Part shown: piece by piece, positions 36,301-48,819 of the stretch
Position numbering within the stretch: the stretch's first letter is position 1
Layout: each line of letters opens with the position of its first letter
Source: Archegozetes longisetosus
Lineage: Eukaryota; Arthropoda; Arachnida; Sarcoptiformes; Trhypochthoniidae
Assembly (NCBI GenBank): GCA_018873245.2
Contig: JAEMBT020000002.1
Location: forward strand, 4,606,001 to 4,670,000
Reading direction: 5' to 3'
Length of the DNA stretch: 64,000 nt
The notes under the pieces: model-generated
What the model saw: only the letters and a program-made list of their open reading frames with translations
The model's database searches: none
What the model was told of the DNA's origin: nothing
Program-made: the position numbers and the translations under genes

Positions 36301-39300
36301 ACAAGCGACAACTTAATACATCGAATTGACCCATATATGAAACCTACTTATGAAATGTTATGCTACTAGTATTTCAGTATAATGTTTGAATTGATACAAA
36401 AATTTAGTTATCCAATCAAGTTTTTGCAAACAACAATTCACATATTCTTTTGATCATATGCTTCATTAACTTTATTGATGCCATATTTTATGTTTATCTC
36501 ACAAATGCTTTTAAGAGATAACTCAAACTCGAAAAAACCTTTTTATCTCAAAATTGTTATGTCAATTTAACTTAAAATCTTTTTCTAAGCTCTAAGTATA
36601 AATTATTTGCTTAGAATCGAGTTTGAAAAAGGCTTATGTTCTGCAAAACATTCTCAGGTCAAACAATAATTGATTGAGTATAGGCTAAACTGAAAATTGA
36701 GAGGAAACTAGAAACAAAACTAATTTGTATGAAGAATAGCTTTAATTTGGCTCATGTCTGTCTAGTTATATGCTACGTCAGTCATTATGCTGTGTTTCAC
36801 ATATGAAAATGAACTGACTGCGCCTCAAGTCGACCTCAGCTTATAAAGCATCCATCTGACAAGTCTCTAGCCGTTCATTCATCTGCGGCTTTTATTTCAC
36901 CACTAATTGCACGATCAATATTCAGTCTAATACTCATAATGTAGTACAACTTAATCATCAAATTCGATCTAACTCAATATGGATAGCAAGTACAAACCAT
37001 ATGTTTTTTAAGAATACAAACTCTTATTAACTCAGGCTCAACACATAAAAGTCAAGTATATTAGATATTATCTGCATTGTTGTCAATCATGTTCACTTAT
37101 AGATTGACTTTAAGTTTAAATTCTGTGTTCGCTTAAAGATTGAATGGAAAGTATTGAAACAGCAGAAGGTTATAGTTAGCTTATGGCTAATGTATGGTTT
37201 GAGTATGAGACAGAAACTTAACAGCAAAGTTTTTCAAGTGTTGATTTTTTTAAAAATTGAGAATATCCACAAATTAAAGTTTACATTAAATAGAATTTAA
37301 TCCTAAAATATGACGTACCACCATATATTACATTAAGAGTAATAACACTTTAAATTATTAATATTAAGCAATTGATACTTTACTAGAATAGTATTCTATT
37401 TCAATTAGACTTCAATCTTTATAGTTAGTAATTAATGCGTAGTAATACTTATTATATCGAATATTAATAATTAAAAAACCAATAAATAAATCGAATATTG
37501 TTTAATTTCAAAATAATTTCATCATTTTGTTGGATACCATGTTCATTTTGTTGATATTTTAGATTTAATATCAGAATAATTGAAATATATAACAATTGAA
37601 TGTTGTATAAGAAATTTTGTGTAAATTATATTATATGTAACTTCATTTATACAAATAATAAAAAGCGATATATTTAAAACGCGCATAACTTATCATAAAC
37701 TCAATGGTGGCACGTCATTTTCAAAATTTGAACTAATTTTAATACTAAGTTTAATTTGGAAATATTTTCATATTTAAAAAAATGAACACTTCGCGAAGTT
37801 TGCTGTTTAGTTACTAGAACATTGTTTGCCATACCTAGGATTGCTCTTACCTAACTTAAATTGGTTGTACAGGTATTATATTCAGTTAAGTTGGATTAGG
37901 TAAGGAAAGTGCTAAGCATCGCGCGATATTCTTCTGGTAAATATGTCACTACCTCATACCCAAATCCCACATCAACCATAAATCAAACTTTAGCCCAGTA
38001 GTGAATGAATGATCTAATAGAAAATCTGATCCTTTGTCAAAAGATTAATTTCTAGCCATTCTCTGATTAAAAGTGAAAAAAAATTCACCCTGTTGATAAA
38101 GGTTGAACAAAGGATTGTTTGTTTGAGTGATAAAATGTTTATACCAGAACGCGTATTCAATGAATCGCATATAAGTGGTTCGAGTGAAGGCTAAGAATGC
38201 TGTAATGAATGGCTTGTAATCGAAAGATTGGGTAAAAACAATTTCAACCTTAAGTTCGATGATTGATAGCGCAGAACTACATTTTCTATAGGTAGAAGTT
38301 GATGACCTCATGAATTGGCTATAAGAGTAAAAGCAAACTGTTGGGCAGTTAATATTGACAAACCCAATCATGAACCAGACATAGAAAAGATTTTATTAAG
38401 TAAATAGTTTTTTATACAATTCGATTGTTTGCACTCTATTGTTATTGATTGTTGATTGAAGTAAATAACCTAATCTTTAATATAAATGTATTCTTCAATT
38501 ATAGATAAGATACTAGATATTGAAGTCGTCATTATTTGTCTATAATCAGAATTCATATAAGAATTCGAATAAAAATCCAAATAATAAACCAAGTTACTAT
38601 AGACTTTACTTCATACAATAAATAGATGCGTGTGTTCTCTAGATTAGATTTCCCATTCTAAATGTAAACTCAGAGACTTAATAACCCTTGATAGCAATCA
38701 GAAGCGATACGCCGTGATGGCATGCTTTCCACCAGATCGTAACATATCAAATGTTAAGAAACTTACAGAATACTGCATCAAGTGAGAGAAGTAAATGAAA
38801 TCTGGACAGAAATTCATGCGCATTTAGAGAAGATGGACGTAGCAACGGCCTTCTCTTGTTGCTATCGAGGATTATTTAGCTTTGAAGTGTACTTTTTTGT
38901 AAGTTATGCAAAGTAAACTATACATTTTATACATCAAGTAAAGAAATATATCGATTGTAAGGACAAAATTATAATTAAATTTGGAGATAAAACGAAGAAT
39001 CCAGAATTCACTAAAAGTAACTATTGATAGCATTCATTGTGCAAATGGGTGACTGCCGTAAAGGAGATGATCAATTACGCTGTTGTGATGACAATATCTG
39101 ATGTCACTGACTTTGAGCATACATTCTTACAAATCAATGTTATAGTTGAATACGAGTAAATAGTTCATTAGCTATGTTTTCGTGAATTATAGCTTTTATT
39201 ATCTTTATTTCTCTAAATATCTGATGCTTTCTATTCATTCATATCTGTACCCAAAAAGTATTAGAAAATCTTATTTTTATTGCAGAATCTATAATCAATC

Positions 39301-39461
39301 ATTGAAAGCGAACGATAATGACATGTTGTTGTCTAACACTGTAATAACATATATTATGAATGATAAGAATTTGAAGCTTGTCTAATATGCCTGGCCCAAA
39401 TATTTTTCATCAAAATATCATATTAGTAAAACACAATAATTTCGATCAAATTTGTAATTAA
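33355..39461. other. Long gene-poor intergenic stretch
   Basis: Six kilobases without a supported exon. Patches near 36770-36960 (with a TTATAAA box at about 36840), 38040-38400 and 38690-39110 are less AT-rich and could be old transposon or gene relics. The 108-codon frame at 38045-38371 (-) has no recognised domain or splice context. The promoter-like patch at 36840 has no coding exon that I can attach to it. Confidence 0.35.
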
Positions 39462-40065
39462 TTATAAAATAGTACAGAACATGAGTGATTCTGACATCAG
39501 AGCCATTGGCAACTGTGTGTCAATTGGCAATTGTTCAGTAGAATAGTTGGAATTTCGCCTAATCCTGCATTCGCAGCAATCGCATTGATTTTCTAACTCA
39601 TCTATGTCTTCATTTGCATAGTTTTCTTCTGTTCCTTCCAACTCACAAATGTTATCAATACCTTGTGACACTCCACTTTGTTTCTCAGCTTGATCTTCAT
39701 CTATTTGATTATTTTTGTCTCGAGAATTCATTTCAACTCTGAAATCGATTGTATCATCATTTTTACTTTGAATATCTCTATCATTCGATATCTGGTTTGA
39801 TAACACAGAAGATGTGGATTGTTTAGCTGAAGCCGTGGTGTGCTTCTGCAGGGAAACTATATGGAACTTCTGTAAAGTAGATACTTAGGCTTTCAATTTT
39901 AATTCATAGAATTATCTTTCAACAAAGACTATTGTAATATTGTATAAGAAAAGAAACGCATAACATTCTTATCGCTACTTCGCAGGACTAAACACTGATT
40001 ACAAGCAATTAATTAGAGCTTATTCTTTTCACCTTTTTATGAAGCTCTGGCATGGAACTCTTCAT
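39462..40065 (-). CDS. Unrecognised small Cys-rich protein with CaaX C-terminus (paralogue B)
   Basis: Two exons, 40033-40065 (11 codons, MKSSMPELHKK) and 39462-39869, join in phase 0 (AAAAAG|GTGAAA ... TTTACAG|AAG) to give 146 residues. The intron sits at the same place as in paralogue A: exon 1 ends KK and exon 2 starts KF (KL in A). The middle is acidic and Asn/Asp/Glu-rich, unlike A. A CDCCEC cluster (107-112) precedes the shared tail LPIDTQLPMALMSES, and the protein ends C-T-I-L, a Leu-type CaaX box predicting geranylgeranylation. It lies 10 kb from A and faces it (convergent). A second AG within exon 2 could start it 18 bases later in the same frame. Function unknown; membrane association is inferred. 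Confidence 0.72.
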
Positions 40066-42632
40066 CTTTATCCTTATTCTTGAGTAGAATCTTTCAGCTT
40101 GAGCACAAAAGGTTCGATACAGACTTAATTATAGTAAATTAAATAATAGGAGTGCTTTCCATAATTCTGTGAAACTCATCTAGATTTCAATGAAAGCCAG
40201 ATTAGTATTGGTTAAAATAGGATAATTGATGCTAGATAACTCATTACAGGCAACTCTCGATCTTATAGACAATTATAAGACTTATTAGTGTAGTATGAGA
40301 AAATGAATCAAAATTTGATTTTGAAAATAAGTTTTCTTATCAGAATCCATGTCATGCAAAATAATACGAAAGGGAAATTATGGAATTTAAAAGCATTAAT
40401 AAAGAGCAAGGAATAATAGAGTGAGACGTATTTTTTAATTAAAGACATTGTTGGGCAACAATAGAAAATAAATGGAAAATCGCACAATTCATGTAAGATT
40501 TACGATAAAACTAATGGTATGCTCTAATTTATAAGGCTATAAAACTACAATATACTTCAATAGTCTATAATATAAAGGCTTTTGTTACCAATACTTCTCA
40601 ATCGAAAATTTCTTAATTAAGTCAAGTTGACTCGACAAATAAAACTGATTAATTGAGTAACATCTTTGGCTGACATAGCATTCAAAATGAGAAAATTCTA
40701 ATTTTCTAATACGTGCTTTCTATATAAGATATTAGGTCTTAATGAATATATGAAAATCGCTTACTCTGAGCTGATAGTTATGTTGCTTTGGTGTTAACAT
40801 GACTTGTGGTTAATGCGAAGATAGTGTGAAAGTATCTTTCAGCAAAAGATACACTTTTCTCTTGTGGATTCTGGTCTTTAGTATTGACTTCACTGATGCC
40901 GTCTATGAGTACCTCAAACAAGGATAATTTCAATCAGGAATATAAAATAGAAAAAATACTTCGAGAATAGGATTTCAGTTGAATTTTTTATTTTAATAAG
41001 ATTTGAAAGCTTCTTATGAATTATTTATTTATAGACACTTTTATTCTTATTATTTTTTACTTTAATGCGAAGTTACTTATGAAAAATGTCTTGGAATGGA
41101 TTTAATGGATTCGAAAGTAGAATTTTCATGTTTCAGAAAAATCGAATTTTTAAAACAAGTTCCATTAAAATTGTCTCAGTTATTTTAATGAAAATAATGT
41201 GCCTTTTAATTGCATGATAATCAAAATTATGTCTCATGGAAATTTTTAAGATTCTTGAGCTGGTCTTTCAGCGATAGAGATAATTAAAAGGATATTATTG
41301 AGCTGATAAAAAAAAGATAGAAATTAAAAAAACGAATTTGTGGCAGGCAAAGACTAACAGTAGAGGTACTGAGATACGAAAATGTGACTTGTTAAGCAAA
41401 ACCAAATATATACGGATGATTCAATTTATTCCATCACAGCTTCGAGTGAAAACATCAAAATACGTAAAAAACAGGTGGATATCAGCTTAAAACAGATTTA
41501 CTTGAAATCAAGCTAAACCTTTACTGTCATTATTTTTAGAATAACTTCATCTTTATTTAATTTTTGTGCGAATTCATATTCCGTAGCAACTGATTTGCAA
41601 GTATTTCACCATAAAGTGATCGCTAAAGTTAAATTAAAGCAAAGAAATCGCTTGTTGTGTCAAATATTTTCACTGATATTTAAAAAAGATGTGTCATCTC
41701 ATACGAATGCCAGCATTTAATACTTAATTAAAATTCAATTGAATTTATCGATGTTGTGGATATTGAATAAAACTACTGACAACTGAATATACAGTACAGT
41801 TAAAAGCTTATTAATCGTCGGTAGCAACTAGAATAAAGTGATGCTAAAGAAAGTACCAAACGAGTTATTCATATACTTATAAAAGTAAATTCAACAAGAT
41901 AAAGTACATTGTGTACAAATATCAGTAGCTAACAGTGAATGTCAAATAAAAAGGCGTCATAAAAGCAGAGCAACGAACTTTCAATCAGACACTACTAGTA
42001 TCTATCGTCGATTATTAAGTTTTATGTTGTGCCATAGATATTTGCATTATTGATGATGCGTCAATATTACATTGAAAAATAAAAAAAACACATTAAAGCA
42101 CTCATTGCACATTCGAAAGCAAACAACTCGAACACTTTCAATTGCAGTTGTTTGTAGATTTTGTGCAACACTTTTCTCGGATTTCTTCATCTTCATTGAT
42201 AATTGTGACCTAGGTAAATAACGATAGCTATTTTTCCTGAAGCATCTAATCAGTATTTTGGATAATAACTGTATAAATAAATATTAATCTAGTAATAAAT
42301 ATACTTTCAAGCTAATAATTGTATTTAGTGATTTTCGGCTCTTGTGAGAAGTAAATTAATTGTGATATTCAAGTAATTACGAGTAACTTGAGTTTTGAAT
42401 TCAAGTCAAGTTCACTGATATTGAAACTTAAAGTTTGCAGAGTCCACGACATTCTTCGTTATAATAGCAATAACCGAATATTCACATTTAAATACTAGTA
42501 TTTCCTTAGAAATCACGTTAATCTAACAACTTCTAAAGATATCTTCGTTATTTCTTTGAGAAAATAAATGGAAATTTCCTGTTAAGAAAACTTTGAAATG
42601 TTTTGATCTGAAAATATTGCTCATTGTCTTCA
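40066..42632. other. Intergenic DNA between CaaX paralogue B and the exchanger
   Basis: Divergently transcribed genes flank this stretch, so promoters for both should lie here. No exon, RNA gene or transposon end stands out. Confidence 0.4.
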
Positions 42633-45600
42633 ATGAATTCTAGCATATTTGAAGGATTTTCCAGTGATGTAAGTATACGTGACTAAAATTGGTAGTTCTA
42701 TAGATTAAAGTATAAATATTAATATTTAATTAGCTGTCATCAAGTAATTGTTTATTTGCATAGATAATTGCTGGAAAAGTTTTAAATGATTTTTGCCGAC
42801 ATTCAGTGTTTATATAACACTAACCTCGTGAAAATTTACTAGCAGTTCTAATGATAAGTTTAACCTAGCATCGCAATAGTCAAGTTTAAAAAGATTAGAC
42901 TCTACGCAAACGAATCAGTAGAGTGCTGAATTAAGTCTTCATTTTACGTAATTTTAACAGCTATTTTTCATTTAATACAGTGTCGAGATGTGAATTCATT
43001 TAACGATAGTAGATTGCAATGTCAGTTTGTTCAAAATGTAACAGACTGTACTGATGACGATGGTTTCATAAATTATACAAAGTTGATCTACTGTACGATT
43101 GGATCTGCTTACAAGGGTATTATAGTTCTATTTCTTTGGCTTCTCGTCTTATTCACTGGACTAGGAATCACTGCAGATGATTTGTGAGACTATTTTTCTA
43201 ATATTATTTCTATTATAATTTTCAGCTTTCTGTACTATTCTCAATTTAATTTTATTGAGGAAATGCCAAAACTAAATCAGAATATATACTTGAATAAGGA
43301 ATGAGGAAGAAAAATTAAGTTAATTAGCTTAGTTTAACTTATGTCATTTTTTATTACTTTATGCTAATAATGTTGTGATGACTTCTAATTTTTGAATGAG
43401 TTATCACATTTATTAACATTATAATCAGAGTAATATTAAACACATCAGTTCTTTAAAATCGATTCATATACAGGGTTTTTGGGCTAACCTTCCCCTATTT
43501 TGTCTTATTATAATATTTGATTGATTTATTTTATAAAATTTATTAATATAAGTGCATAAATATTTAGCAAAACTGCGAGTATTTTATAGCATAAAAAATC
43601 AAAGATAATCAATTAATATTCTCTATCTTTTTATATTTTTAATGAATTTCATACAATTATTTCACAGTAAAATCTATTTATTTGCTAATACTATACCAAA
43701 TAATAGTAAATTAACTATAGAATATATAAACCACTATAACGTGTAATTAAATATAAAATAATATAATTAAAACTTTTCTCAAAAGTATCAATATTTAAAT
43801 GTAAGTTTTAAAAAATTAACGAAAATAATCATTTTTAAGAGTAATTTTAGTGTAATTTGATTGCTTGACATATTAGCGACACGATATTTGAATTGCTTTT
43901 ACCTGATGCTCAATATAGTACTTCAATCGGTCTATCACAGATCGGCGAGCCTTGTAGAATGAGGTTAAACTCTTGTTTAATGTAAAGTTTAAGTGTTTCC
44001 AATTCTTTTGGTTGTCTCAAATAAGGATATGGTACTTTGATACCAGTGGAGAAAAGTAGTAGAACAATATATTTAATCACTCTGAGTATAAGCAAGATTG
44101 TTATGATTTTCAAATCAATATACACTATAACTTATGCTAAACCTTTAGACAAACATATTTATAATTATTGAATCGTTAGTTATACTTTTATATCACATTA
44201 ACTTTACGATTGTAACTATTGTCGTTCATCTTTCAAGTGCTCTCTAATTGATAACCTTTTCATATATGTTCACATTTTCTTCATTTATGTAGTTCACTTA
44301 AGTTGGCTTATTCCTATGATTTAATATACAAAATACTTTAAGATGAAGTGCATAGCTAACCTATTTTTAATATCTTATTATAAGCCGCTGTTCAATAACT
44401 TTTTAAGAGAATAGGGGAAGCAGATATCAAACACCCTGTAGTTGAACAAAATGAGAGATTTAGAAAACTTTTTATCAATCTAAAAGAAATTAAAACTAAG
44501 TAGATTCTAATCAGATATAGAGTTCAGATTCAAACATAATAGCAATAAGCTTTGCTCACTATTCATGCATATTAATAGTGCAAAGGCTATGAATTGAGTA
44601 AGAGGTGAAATCTGAACTCTATACAATTTTATAAGAATTTAATTATTTATCTTTTGATTTCAGTCTATGCCCAGCGTTGTTAGTGATATCGAGGACATTA
44701 AGGTTATCACATAATATAGCTGTAAGTCTGTCAATTAAGCTTAAACAAGATTTTAATTTTTAAAATAAGTTTTAAATCATCAAAAATAAGATTCATTTTA
44801 GATTGAAAAACTCGTCATTTTGATATATAAATTTTTTATCATACTAGTTTTGATTGAAAACAGAAAATTTTTGACTAGAAAACTACTCTAACTTATTCAT
44901 TATTAGTTTCTTCAGTTAAAGTACAGACCAAAATATTCTTTTTCGAAAGCTTGAACTTTACGAAATTAAACTTTTTTCATTCAAAAAATAAATAGGTAGT
45001 GTTGACAGTTGTCTAACAAACATTAATTGAATTTTTGAACCTGAGCGTCAATGCTATGAGCAAACAATTGAGCATATTCTGCAATAGTATATGCAGTAAA
45101 AACTAGTCCTAACAATTCAAGCTTTACGTAGTTGAGTCAATTTTTAGTTGTTTTTATCTCTAAACTCCAGCTTCCGATTCGACTATCAGTTTGATACGTT
45201 TGACTTGTGAGACTCTTTAAGTAGTAAAAAGAATATTCTTTACAAATGGAATGATTTTTGTTCAGTAGAATGGACAAAATGATTAAATGCAATAGCAAAC
45301 CTTTTAAGCTTCACGACTCATTAGTTTCGAGCTAACATTTCACAAAAATCCAGTTCATTCAGCAATAACTGCTTTAATAATATGATTAAAAATAAATCAA
45401 TTGTGAAAGGGGGTAACATTTCTGGCTTTCGGAAATGGAGCGCCAGATATATTCTCATCAATAGCTGGCATACGTCAGGCCAATCCAGAACTGGTAATCG
45501 GAGAACTTTATGGTACATCAATAGTAATGATAAAAAATGATTGATCCATAAAATTGATAAATGATGACAATGTTTTAGGCGCTGGAATTTTTGTGACAAC

Positions 45601-48376
45601 AGTAGTCGCCGGAACCATATTCATTTTGTCTGACTTCAAACCAATGGCGAGACCACTTTGTCGTGACATTGTCTTTTATATAATAACCACATTTTTTGTT
45701 TGGCTCACTTTTATGGGCGAATCAATAAAAATGTCACATTCGATAGCATTTATTAGCATTTACTTATTCTATATCGTAACTGTTGTGGGAGCTGGTATTA
45801 TATATACCAAATTTTTGAAGAAAGACACTGAACCAAGTGACGAACCACCAGAAGAAAGTTAGATAAACTAGACTCATTCTCGTTTCAAACAATAATTTGC
45901 GTCTATTTTTCTATAAATAGCGTCTGGAAGAATAAGTAAGTTGGTTTTCTCGAGAACTTACTTTGGGCAGGCCTCAAGAGCTAGACGTCCATCAGTTAAG
46001 GATGTGGGTGATAACTATGAAGGAGTTGTTTTAAGAAGTATGTAACTGATGACTTAGGAGAAGGAATAACCTGAAGACTTTTGGCTATTTATAGGGATCA
46101 AGTTTCGTGACGTTGGTACGACTTCGCCTCAGCGAAGGCGTACATTATCTAGTAATAAATACCCTTATCATCATCATCACAAAAACGTTATTTTTTCAAT
46201 TACGAAACAAGAACAAGAAAACAATGAGAACGCAACAATTGAGGGAAGAATGGATAGAAGTAATGTTATAATTCAGACTTAATTGATTGAATTATACTGA
46301 AGTTTGTTTCACTTGACAGGCAATACTATATCTGATTCTTCGTTTCCAAGTCGCTCACCTGTTATCGGCAATAAGAAAAAGAATCTTCTATTACACCAAA
46401 TCAGTAAAATAAGTTTGAGTAGTGTTTGGTCTTCGACTACTTCAGTGACGGAAGTTATGACTCAATGGCGTGAATTTCTCATTCAAATTTGTCCAATTGA
46501 TTTGGGGTCTTTCAGGAAGGATCCTTGGTATTCAAAAATATTCACTGTCTTCAAAGTATGCATTCAGTATCTGTAACTAGCTTTACATTAACCTATGAAA
46601 ACTTTTTAATTAATTTAGGCTCCAATTTACTTCATATTAACCGTCACAATACCAGTTGTTGACGAGGAAAATGAGAAACATAATTGGTGTAAAATATTGA
46701 ACATAATTCATATTATTATAAGTCCGCAAACTTTCATTTTCATTACTGAAAGCAAGTTATTTCATTTTGATTAACTCGAGTTTCCAAATTAAAAATTTTC
46801 AAAATAGAGATCTTCTAAAATAGAAACCTTTCAAAACAAATCTTTGAAAATAAAATCTTTCTAAAGAAAAATCTCTCCAAATAGTGTCAAACGACGGAAA
46901 CTTGATTGTTGAATGGACAGTTCTAGGAGTTTCTCTATTCGTTGCTGTTCTTGTGTTTTTCACGTCAATTAATGAGAAGCCACCGGTATATCATTCAGCG
47001 TTTGCATACTTTGGTTTCGTGATATCTGTTTCGTGGATTTATGCTCTCGCAAACGAAGTCGTCGATTTACTTAAGGCAGTCGGCATTATATTTAATTTGA
47101 GTCATTTCTTGTTAGGACTCACTGTTCTAGCCTGGGGTAATAGCGTCGGAGGTTTGAATTCATTTATTTCAACAATAATTTCCAAATAAACTCTGTCCAA
47201 CTATTGATTTCAACTTCTGATTTGTTCTACAGATTTCATTTCCAATTTAAGTATGGCTCGAAATGGCTTTCCTCGAATGGGAATCAGTGCATGTTTTGGT
47301 GGACCTGTTCTAAGTAATTCAAATATCATGGCTTTGGTTGAATAGGCTTTATTTTGTTTGTTAGTGAACTTTCACTTATATTGTTGCAAATCGCGCTGAC
47401 ATTATTGGGTTAAAAACAAATGCTCCATACACTCGTATGTCAGTGCAATCTAAAACAATATAAGTATGAACTCGCTCTTAAACCATTATATGGGATATCT
47501 AATAAGTGGTGGCCTATGGTGAAAGAATTTGGATAATTGGCGGCGTACACTTTCCATAAAATGCAAATTAGAAACCAGCGTTTTCAGATTTTCAATAGAA
47601 TTTTCATATATAGACCGCAAACATTTGTCTATTGAATACGAATAATTTGCGTTTCGCGTAAAGCTATTGTTCTCGAAAATTATCCACATTTTTACCATAG
47701 ATCATTTTAAGGGACATCCTATGCATGTGTTGTGTTTGTTAAATATTTATTCTTTAAGAGAAGCAAACTTAAGATTCGGTTAAAGAATAAGTAAAAACTG
47801 AGAAGAGATTTTTGCATCTTAGGGAGACTATTGCACAATTCGTTTATTGTCCTGTAAAGTAGTGTTTTTTTCAATACATGCGCAAATATTCAAGTTTTGT
47901 ATTATAAACAAACTCACTACATATTACGTTGACTACTTATTAAATACGAAGGTTGAAAGTAGTCTCCCTAAGATACAAAAATCTCTTCCGAATTATAACC
48001 AATCAAAGCCTTTACAAAAAGAAAAACATGTGAAAAAGTTGGTAAAGGTTGAAATTTTGGTATATTTCAGATATGCTTCTAGGGATTGGTGTACCTTATA
48101 CTGTACTATTAAGTAGCGGCGTAACTGTTGACGTAAGAGTTAATTACTTTAGTTTAAATGAATCAAATTAATGGGTTGCAAATTTAATAATTTTAGTTAC
48201 ACTATTCAAAAATGGTGACTCTTTTATATTCGACCATAACCTTGAGTTTGGGATCAACACTACTTATTATGATATTAACTCGATTTGAATCAAAAAAATT
48301 GCATGGACTTTATTTGATTTGTATATTTCTTGTATTTTTAACGCTCGCGTGTCTCATCGAATGGTCTGTCCTTTGA
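42633..48376 (+). CDS. Ca2+/cation exchanger, SLC8B1 (NCLX/CCX)-like
   Basis: Sodium (or lithium)/calcium antiporter of the cation/Ca2+ exchanger superfamily; the closest known type is SLC8B1. Eleven exons join in phase: 42633-42668, 42981-43183, 44664-44721, 45410-45512, 45579-45857, 46320-46555, 46619-46751, 46885-47151, 47233-47313, 48071-48132 and 48197-48376 (545 residues). Seen: the N-terminal CQFV...DCTDDDGFINYTKLIYC segment typical of SLC8B1; alpha-repeat 1 with VTFLAFGNGAPDIFSS (GNGAPD at 107-112); FGAGxxVTTVVAG-like GAGIFVTTVVAGTI; a variable hydrophilic central loop; alpha-repeat 2 with LGLTVLAWGNSVGD (434-439), SNLSMARNGFPRMGISACFGG; further spans to the end. The start ATG gives only 12 residues in exon 1 and no obvious mitochondrial presequence. 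Intron 7 uses GC, not GT. Intron 10 is only 64 bases. Confidence 0.93.
45900..46180 (+). mobile_element. Probable 3' remnant of a non-LTR retrotransposon in exchanger intron 5
   Basis: A GC-richer patch whose broken translation resembles the extreme C-terminus of a LINE polyprotein (LGRPQE..., then VRLRLSEGV). It ends in a short (ATC)n-type tail (TTATCATCATCATCAC near 46163-46178). Several stops show it is dead. Identification is by pattern only. Confidence 0.35.
47514..47700. mobile_element. MITE-like element in exchanger intron 9
   Basis: Imperfect terminal inverted repeats: CTATGGTGAAAGAATTTGG at the left, and CTATGGTAAAAATGTGGAT as the reverse complement of the right end. They enclose about 187 bases. 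Weaker inverted similarity continues outward (47486-47728). No coding capacity. Confidence 0.5.
47800..47992. repeat. Hairpin-forming inverted repeat in exchanger intron 9
   Basis: AAGAGATTTTTGCATCTTAG with the adjoining GGAGACTA (from about 47802) has an inverted partner from about 47960 to 47990, one mismatch in the core. The arms are about 28 bases and the loop about 125. Probably another small MITE. Confidence 0.6.
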
Positions 48377-48386
48377 GTTTAGAGTC

Positions 48387-48392
48387 AATAAA
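48387..48392 (+). promoter_or_regulatory. Polyadenylation signal AATAAA of the exchanger gene
   Basis: A canonical AATAAA starts 11 bases after the exchanger stop codon (TGA at 48374-48376). The position fits a very short 3' UTR, though a later site may also be used. Confidence 0.45.
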
Positions 48393-48819
48393 TTTGATAG
48401 TTTTTCAAAATTTTTATTTCGACATTCTAGAAACGAATTTTGTATTTCAGTTCATATAATAAAAGATTAAATTGAATGGTATAGTAAACATACTTTTCGT
48501 TATAAAATAAGTCTAAATACTGGTTCAAATACGATTTGAATCGATAGAAAATGATTTATTCCTATTATAATGTGTGTCATATCCAGTCATATCTTTCGGA
48601 TAATCAATTTGGAGGAAATACTGAGTTGAATGATTTTATCGGTTCGAATGTGTTGATGACAACCAGGGAATATTATTTTATAGTTTTCATATTTTTTGTG
48701 TCCAAGTTTGTTGTCAGATTTGATTTCAATATGTTTTTGAATCAGATTCAATAAAGTAGTGAAGGATAGGATAAGTCATAGAATGAGTTTAGAATGTACT
48801 CGTAATTTGTTGTTGAGCT

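Noticed and set aside
38045..38371. 108-codon minus-strand open frame
   Set aside because: The residue mix looks somewhat protein-like, but I find no domain, no splice context and no homologous copy in the window. Left as unresolved.
45321..45599. 92-codon minus-strand open frame
   Set aside because: Shadow of exchanger exon 4, which encodes the first alpha-repeat.
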